Shown here one piece after another: positions 56,956 to 64,000 of a stretch of 64,000 nt of DNA (the first letter of the stretch is position 1; each line of letters starts with the position of its first letter). The DNA comes from Annona cherimola (Eukaryota; Streptophyta; Magnoliopsida; Magnoliales; Annonaceae): positions 30,483,452-30,547,451 of the forward strand of contig CM059972.1 in NCBI GenBank assembly GCA_030490835.1, given 5' to 3'. The notes beneath the pieces were generated by a model. It was not told where the DNA came from and searched no databases. It saw nothing but the letters and a program-made list of their open reading frames with translations. The translations under genes were made by a program, and so were the position numbers.

Positions 56956-58640
56956 TAGGACTTAAAATAGGGGAGGGTAAGGGTGAGCATGATGACATCA
57001 AAAATTTAGGGACAACCATTACTTTGCTACTCCCTCACGTGACATGTTTTTGGTAGACTTTGAACCCACGTCATCTAGTTCAATGTGCCAAATGTAGTAC
57101 CGCCAAGGCAAGGACTTAATGGCCTCTAAGTTCATATTTGACTTTACTGTTAATTCTAAGTTGAGTTAATGTTTATCTGACTTTTACCTTTTTTGATATC
57201 ATGGCAACAAGTTAGATTGAAAAAACAAGTCAGCGTGTAATAGTTTTAAAAAATTATATGCGTATGAATATAAATTATATTTATGGTAAATTTAAATGCC
57301 AAATGCTTTAATATTTTCTATTTGGTAAAAATAAAATAAAATTACAATTACAAAGTATTAGCAAAATATTTTTTTAATAATTTCATTTATAACTTCATAC
57401 CTTCAACAAAAATAACATAGATATAAGATTTTGAATTAAAATTAAAATTACTAAAATGCAAAATGATAATATTAATTCTTAAAAAGTACAAAGAATATTG
57501 ATAATACTTTTTATTACATTGAGAAACCATGTGTAGAACATAATTTGAATAACATCTACGCACTCGAGAAATAAAAATACATATGAATGAATAAATCATA
57601 AATTTGAATCTGCATCTACATAGATTATATTCACATTAACAAGTCTTAAGTTAAACATATATATCTAATAAAATCATATTTGCAATAAACAAATTTGATG
57701 ATTTATTAAAAGACGTTTGATCTTTTACGGCCGAACTCATGGCTGCCCCATGCGTTCCGCCGTAAAAGATCACGGCTCTTATTAAAAATATTTTACACTT
57801 ATGTAATGTAGGTTGAGTCAGGATGAGATGAGATATGGTCAACCTCTCTTATACTAAAATTGAAAAAATCTTGACTCATTCTACTCCATTAAGACAAAAT
57901 TTCTGCCCCACCCTTATAAAATAGGAGCAAGTTTTTGTTTCATTTTTTTTTCCGGAAAATGAGGCTAACGGTCCGGAGCTTTATTCAAAAAAGAAACTAC
58001 ATTATACGAATGACTTCCAGAGCTTATAAAAGTCAATGGCAATCTTAAGGGCCAAGAAAAAAATAAAATTTGTCAAACAAGCCACTGCTAAATTACCTTC
58101 TCTATAAATATAATGAAGTTTGATCCACTAATTTGTGATTAAGGCTTTGTAATTTCTCAACAATGTTTTATACAAACAAAAGAGTGTCACCTTCTTTCAC
58201 TTTGAACCATTATTTGTAAGTCAACTTCAATTATTATTCATCCAAATCCCTTGTTTCATGAAAGAAGAAGTTTACCATGCAAAAGTGCAAAATCCGTAAC
58301 TTTTTACCTCTATCTTAAGGGGTCAATTCTATAAGTATCTAAAACTCGTCAATTGACTTGTAATTGTGCAAAGTTTTGGATACATTATCCAATTATCTAG
58401 GATTAATTTTCCTGATTAACCTGGTCTAAATATCAAATTGCTCTGATCACATAGAATATGTTTAATATGAAGTACGAGAAACCTTCAAACTTTTTCCAAT
58501 TCACCTTTTAATTTTAACTATCAAATTGTCTTTCGTTGTTATCTTTACATTTGATTGGCTTTTATATCTTTACATACAATTGTCATTTTATTTTATTTTA
58601 TTTTTCTAATCCTAATCATTATCCTAGTAATATTATATTA
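56956..58640. other. AT-rich intergenic stretch with a hairpin and possible LINE scrap
   Basis: No gene is supported. A perfect 13-bp stem lies at 57719-57731/57759-57771. About 57955-58300 (GAGCTTTATTCAAAAAAG, TGAAGTTTGATCCACTAATT) resembles the 3' part of an L1-type LINE, too decayed to assign firmly. Confidence 0.45.
57719..57771. other. Perfect 13-bp stem-loop
   Basis: GATCTTTTACGGC and GCCGTAAAAGATC are exact inverse complements separated by 27 bases of higher GC content. It could be a tiny foldback remnant. No function is evident. Confidence 0.6.
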
Positions 58641-58656
58641 TTTTCTCATTTTTCAA

Positions 58657-58941
58657 AAATTATAATAAGTATAATATAATTTCATAGATAAACAACAAAA
58701 CTAATATAGCTATAATGGTAGAAGATGTTGACAGGTATATTACAAGTCTTGGGTTTGAATCTTGCTATGACTCTGCCCATATCTTTCATATCGAAGTTAA
58801 CTGACGGAAAAAATTTTATTTTTGAAAATGTACATAGCAAGATTCGAACCCAAGACTTGTAATATACCATCATAGCTATATCAGTTTTGTTGTTTATATA
58901 TGAAATTATATTATACTTATTATAATTTTTGAAAATCCCAA
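58657..58941. repeat. Palindrome made from a Copia LTR end, enclosing an RT scrap
   Basis: The right arm in minus orientation starts TGTTGGGATTTTCAAAAATT, an LTR-like start just after a polypurine tract (GTGGAGGAA), and continues through AACAACAAAACT, TATAGCTATGATGGTA and GGGTTCGAATCTTGCTATG. The left arm is its inverse copy (58657-58769). Between them, about 58774-58840 encodes VNFDMKDMGRV on the minus strand, a reverse-transcriptase piece found again near 60375 and 63620. Confidence 0.75.
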
Positions 58942-60248
58942 CATTCCTCCACAATTTTCAAAATTTAAGTCAACTTCATTCAACCAAGGAAATCTCTTAC
59001 ATAAATAAAAGTGTCGAGTAGAATTGAACCTTTACTTAGTGATAATATATCAAGATTTACCGAGGTGTACAGTAGCCAAGGCTTTGAACTATTGACCTCA
59101 TTTGATAAAGCGGACATATCTCACATATAAGATTTCAAAATATATCAAGTGTTCTAAAAGACGACACGTTATGGCCATGTGTCAGTATCCCAGTTTCGTG
59201 AGCACCTCAGAGTGAATCCATACACTCTGCAAATAGAAGATGCCTTACTTTCAACACTCATATAAGTGGATCTATTTAGAGTACCCTGTAACTAAATACT
59301 CCAACTTAGTAGTTTTATATCCATTAAAAGTATAAAACATTCAACCTCATAAATACGTTACAAGATCCAAGCACTGTCCGAGGGATGAAAGATTATAAAT
59401 ATAACCAGTACTTACAAGTTGCAAAATTAACTTACTTTGCTCATTGAACTCTTAGACTTGGGCTACAAGAATAGAGTTGAGTTTCAGTTATTGCAACTCC
59501 TAGATGTGGATTTCAATTTCATCTCTCTTGATGTTTTCCAGACCACTTTCCTAGTAAGGCCTTTTGTAAGTGGGTTTGCCAAGTTTTCACTTGATCTTAC
59601 GAAATTAATATTAACCACTTCATCTTGGAGCAACTGCCTTGCATAATTGTATCTCAATGCAATATGTCGTGACTTACCATTATAAATCTTATTGTATGCT
59701 CTAAACAAGGTTGTTTCGCTATCACAATGTAAATAAATGAGAGGCATTGGCTTAGGCTAAATAGGAATTTTAAGTAATAAATTTCTAAGTCACTCTGCCT
59801 CTTTCCCTACTGCAGCTAAAGCAAGAAACTCGGATTCCATGGTCGAATGTGTGATGCAAGTTTGCTTTTTAGAAACCCACGAAATAGCAGCTCCTCCAAT
59901 GGTAAAAATTCAGCCACTGGTAAATATAGATTCCTTAGTATCAGAAATCCAACTTGCATCACTATACCCTTCTAATATAGTGGGTTTACCATTGAATTTC
60001 AATCCATAGTCAATTATCTTTCTCAAATATTTCAAATCCTATGAATTGCATTCCAATGCATATATCCTGGATTACTATTGAACCTGCTTAATACACCTAC
60101 AGCGAAAGCAATATCAGGTATAGTACAACACATGACATACATTAAACTTCATATTACTCTAGTATATTCAAGCTGATCAACAGATCTACCATCATTTTTA
60201 TATAACTTGACACTAGAATTAAAAGGAGTTAAGACCATACCAGTGTCA
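58942..60248 (-). mobile_element. Copia 3' remnant (RT C-terminus, RNase H, polypurine tract)
   Basis: The minus strand from 60245 encodes TPFNSSVKLYKNDGRSVDQL, then RNase H-type sequence, ending with HCDSETTLFRAYNKIYNGKSRHI and NLANPLTKGLTRKVVWKTSR (59484-59747). About 500 bp of 3' untranslated sequence leads to a polypurine tract at 58942-58950. Stops and shifts abound. The N-terminal half is absent in this orientation; the matching RT segment lies next to it on the plus strand, indicating an inversion breakpoint near 60250. Confidence 0.85.
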
Positions 60249-60278
60249 AAATGATTAAAAAACAGATTGTCAATAAAG

Positions 60279-60496
60279 GTGTCATTATTTGTTTATATGT
60301 TGATGATATGCTCATATTTGGTACTGACATTGAAATTATTGTAGAAACTAAAAGTTTTATATCAGTTAACTTTGATATGAAAGATATGGGCAGGGCTAAT
60401 GTCATTCTTGGCATTAAAATTATAAGAGATGGTAATGTATTTTCACTTTCCTCACTTTCCTTAATTTTCTCACTTTTTATATTTTGCCCCAACAAT
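60279..60496 (+). repeat. 218-bp direct repeat, left copy (RT segment)
   Basis: Encodes [20 protein letters not shown] and VNFDMKDMGRANVIL, then runs into non-Copia pyrimidine-rich sequence (TTTTGCCCCAACAAT). The same 218 bp recur at 63527-63744 with about 93% identity and no length change. Confidence 0.92.
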
Positions 60497-60539
60497 CTTA
60501 ATGCAACTTTTTACCCAAGTCTTGTTCCTTTTCTATTAT

Positions 60540-63500
60540 TTATAAATGGCCTTCAAGTCATCCATTCTACCTACAAAGCCCGATGTCCCCAGATTGGACT
60601 TCTGCGTTTGTACCAACTTCAAGAGATGTAAACAACAACTTCATCTTTTCTTAACCTGCATTGGAGTTGTGTACGCCCTCACCATGCTAAGACCTGAAGA
60701 AAAAGAAGATAAAACGCTGCAAGATCAACGCCGACGAGCAAAATAGGACATGGACAACTATATTTGCGAAGGGCACATCATTGAAGCGCTATCTGACTCA
60801 CTATTTGAAGTGTAACAGGATGCAAATACGGCCAAAGAAATTTGGGATTCACTTCTACACAAATACAATACTGATGATACAAACGTCGAACGGTTCCATT
60901 TAAGCGATTTCCTCAATTATACTATGACTGACGATAAACCAATCCTTGATCAAGTTAATGAGATTGAACATATCGTCAATCAACTTGGGTCACTGGGCAG
61001 TAAGATGGATGAATCTATTCTTGTTAGTGCAATTATTGAGAAATTACCACCTAGTTGGAACAACCACCGTAAAAGTCTAAAACAAATGAAAGGATCCATG
61101 AGTTTAGATGATCTCGCTCTCAATTTACGCACCGAAAAAAATCAAGAAAAAATAAAAAGAAAGAAGAGCAAGTTCTTGCTAAGGCTAATGTGGTTGAAGT
61201 TCCAAACCAGGTGACAAATGTCAATAATCAACATTCTAAGATATCTAAGTTAAATACCAAAAAGACCATTACTAAGAAGAAGAAGGGACCTTGCTTTTAT
61301 TGCAAAAAAATGGGTAATTTGAAAAATGAGTGTAGACTTCTCAAAAAGAAAAATAACACTCAGTCTGAATCATATCAGAGAAAAGGTCCAGAGGCTCATT
61401 TAACTGAGAAATATTTTGTTGCTATGATTTCTGAAATTTATACAGTAAGTGATGACCACAGCTAATGGCTTGACTCTAGAGCCACTAGACATGTTTGCAA
61501 AGACAGAAGTCTATTTAAAACCTATGAAACTAATCAAAATGAAAATAAACTATTCATGGGTAATTCTTCTACTACTAAGGTGGAAAGGTCAGGAACCGTG
61601 ATCCTGAAACTGACTTCAGTAAAATCACTTACTCTCACGAACGTACTTCATATATTAGAAATAAGCAAGAATCTGGTCTCAGTTAGTCTTCTTAGTAAGT
61701 ATGGTTTCAAATTGGTATTTAAATCAGATCAAATTATTATAACCAAGGGAGGTGTACTTGTGAGCAAGGGCTATGTTGCAAATGACATGTTTCGCCTAAA
61801 TGTCAATAATGGATCATCATCTTCTGCTTATATGGTTGACTATTTTTTTGTATGTCATGGTAGATTAGGTCATGTTAATTTTCGTAGTATGGACATTATG
61901 ATGAAATTAGGTTTAATTCCTAGATCATCTAATGAATTTTCAGATAAATGTAAAATATGTATTCAAACTAAAATCACTAAAAAACCATTTCAAAAAGTTG
62001 AAAGAAATTCTGAATTACTAGGTTTAATTCATTCGGATATCTATGATATAGAGAACACATTAACAAGAGGTGGAAAGAAATACTTCATAACATTTATAGA
62101 TAATTTTACTAAATATAATTATGTGTATTTATTGAAAACTAAAGACGAAGCCTTAGATAAATTTAAATCATATAAGGCTGAAGTTGAAAATCAACTTGGA
62201 AAAATAATTAAATCCCTAAAATCAGATAGAGGAGATGAATATTTGTCAAGCGATTTTAATGATTTTTGTGAAAATGCTGGGATTATACACGAAGTAACAA
62301 CCCCATATATACCTCAACAAAATGGAACTGCAGAAAAAAAATAGAACTTTAGTTGAAATGGTAAGTTCAATGCTAGTTAATGCAGACCTAAGTAAAGGCT
62401 GGTGGGGTGAAGCTTTGTTAACAACTTGTCATATTCTTAACAGAATTCCCTAGAAGAAAACCAAAGTTACCCCCTATGAATTATGGAGAAATAAAACACC
62501 TAATCTTAAATACCTAAGAGTATGAGGTTGTAGAGCTTTAGTAAGATTACCTAATCCTAAAATACCAAAATTAGGACACAAGGGAATAGAATGTATATTT
62601 ATAGGTTATGCAATGAATAGTAAAGCTTATAGGTTTGTGGTGGTAGAGCCTCATAGTTCAATTCAACAGAATACCATTATTGAATCCCGATATGCTGACT
62701 TTTATGAAAATACTTATAAGTCAATACCTAGACTCGATCAAACTGATGAATCTTCTTCTCAACCATTAAATAAATTTATAGTTAATAATTCTATACCCAT
62801 GGAAAAATCTACAAATGATGATAATTTGAGAAAAAGTAAACGAGTTAGAAAGGATAGTTATAATCGGTTTGGGCCTGATTTTCAGTTATACCTTATGGAA
62901 TGATCCATAGACAAAATAAGTGAAAACACATGATTGTGTTTCATACCGAAGGGGATCCATCTCCTTATAAAGAGGTTATGAAATCTCTAAATGCATCATA
63001 CAAGAAAGAAGTCATCCAAGATGAAATGAATTCTATAATAGAAAATGGTACATGGACACTAGTTGATTTACCACCTGGGTCTAAACCTATAGGCTGCAAA
63101 TGGATATTTAAGAAGAAATTAAAAGTTGATGGATCTATTGATAACTTTAAAGCTAGATTAGTAGCTAAGGGGTATAGACAAAAGGAAGGTATTGATTTCT
63201 TTGATACCTATGCCCTAGTAGCTAGAATTTCAACTATTAGGTTATTAATGACTTAAGCATCAATTTATCATCTTGAAATTCATCAAAGGGATGCAAAAAC
63301 TACTTTTCTAAATGGAGATTTAGATGAGAAAATTTATATGAAACAACCTGAGGGTTTTGTATTACCTGGACAAGAAAAGAAAGTCTCTAAATTAATTAAA
63401 TCTTTATACGGTTTAAAACAGACACCTAAGCAATGACATGAAAATTTGATCAAATTGTATTAGCAAATGGTTTTAAATCAAACCAATCAGATAAATATGT

Positions 63501-63780
63501 TTACAGTAAATTTATTGCCAATAGATGTGTCATTATTTATTTATATGTTGATGATATGCTCATATTTGGTACTGACATTGAAATTATTGTAAAAACTAAA
63601 AGTTTTCTGTCAGTTAACTTCGATATGAAAGATATGGGCAGGGCCGATGTCATTCTTAGTATTAAAATTATAAGAGATGATAATGTATTTTCACTTTTCC
63701 CACTTTCCTTAATTTTCTCTCTTTTTATATTTTGCCCCAACAATATTATATTATTCTCTCACTTTTCAAAACTTTTTGCA
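60540..63780 (+). mobile_element. Copia 5' and central remnant (gag to RT), decayed
   Basis: Gag (60540-61200) includes LFLTCIGVVYALTM and KMDESILVSAIIEKLPPSWN. The zinc knuckle CFYCKKMGNLKNEC has Asn where His is expected. The protease site reads WLDSRATRHVC after an in-frame stop, so the DSGA motif is broken. Integrase (61556-62460) has CHGRLGHVNFRSM, CKICIQTK, LIHSDIYDI, SDRGDEYLS and PQQNGTAEKK, then stops. RT (62930-63680) has [35 protein letters not shown] and YVDDMLIFGT, then is truncated. RNase H is missing here and lies inverted at 59430-60248. Dead. Confidence 0.9.
63527..63744 (+). repeat. 218-bp direct repeat, right copy
   Basis: Matches 60279-60496 across both the RT-coding part and the non-coding TTTTGCCCCAACAAT end. 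Beyond it the two flanks differ. Confidence 0.92.
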
Positions 63781-64000
63781 TAAATTTTCCCCAACTTAGA
63801 AAAAACAAGTTGAAAACTATTCAACACCTTTTCAGTATGTTTCGATGATATTATGAGATTACTTTTTTGCATTATTGTAAGTATTTTTAAAAAATATTTC
63901 ATGCAACAAACTCAGCAAATTAAACAGCAGAAGACCACATTTTATCATTGTTTAAGAAACTCCACACTGCAATGAATAAAAAGATTTCCTAATCATTATT
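63781..64000. other. AT-rich end of window, nothing recognised
   Basis: No ORF or repeat boundary is seen after the Copia truncation. Confidence 0.4.

Overview
This is plant nuclear DNA, most likely from an angiosperm. It has spliced genes with GT-AG introns, a nuclear gene for a chloroplast Clp protease subunit, Copia, RTE and L1 retroelements, and many short AT-rich inverted-repeat transposons. The species cannot be fixed from the sequence. Only two host genes look intact, both on the minus strand. One (10348-14237, five exons, 630 aa) encodes a probable plastid protein of unknown function. The other (41209-53460, nine exons, 321 aa) is CLPR3, whose introns are swollen by repeats.

Layout. 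1-9.4 kb: AT-rich intergenic DNA with a tandem duplication, several MITEs and a 5'-truncated L1-type LINE. 9.4-14.6 kb: the unknown plastid-protein gene. 14.6-18.9 kb: a dense MITE field, partly nested. 18.9-20.8 kb: a frameshifted acidic gene fragment. 21.0-25.1 kb: a block of five different tandem arrays (units about 35, 29, 51, 112-124 and 155 bp) ending in a TATA-containing, LTR-like segment. 25.1-30.4 kb: an intact, young Copia element on the minus strand with near-identical LTRs, 5-bp target duplications, tRNA-Met primer site, polypurine tract and an uninterrupted 1327-aa polyprotein.

30.4-34.5 kb is a mosaic of intronless host-gene pieces in both orientations: a possible eIF3a fragment, proteasome alpha-1, two pieces of an EFR3/SRL2-type gene in permuted order, and a TOC159-type import receptor. 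34.5-36.8 kb is a solo LTR inside a palindromic element. 37.0-40.3 kb is a decayed RTE LINE.

41.2-53.5 kb is CLPR3. Intron 2 holds a second RTE LINE that itself contains two DNA-transposon insertions. Intron 8 holds a long inverted repeat carrying a heat-shock-factor DNA-binding-domain fragment. 54.2-57.0 kb is another inverted repeat enclosing a fragment of a DENN-type gene, with one nicotinate phosphoribosyltransferase exon beside it. 58.6-63.8 kb holds rearranged Copia remnants, including a 218-bp direct repeat around gag-to-RT and a palindrome built on an LTR end.

The most unusual material is the repeated mixing of host-gene fragments with inverted repeats (30.4-34.5, 41.4-42.7 and 54.2-57.0 kb) and the compound tandem-array block at 21-25 kb. 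All identities were read by eye, with no database search.
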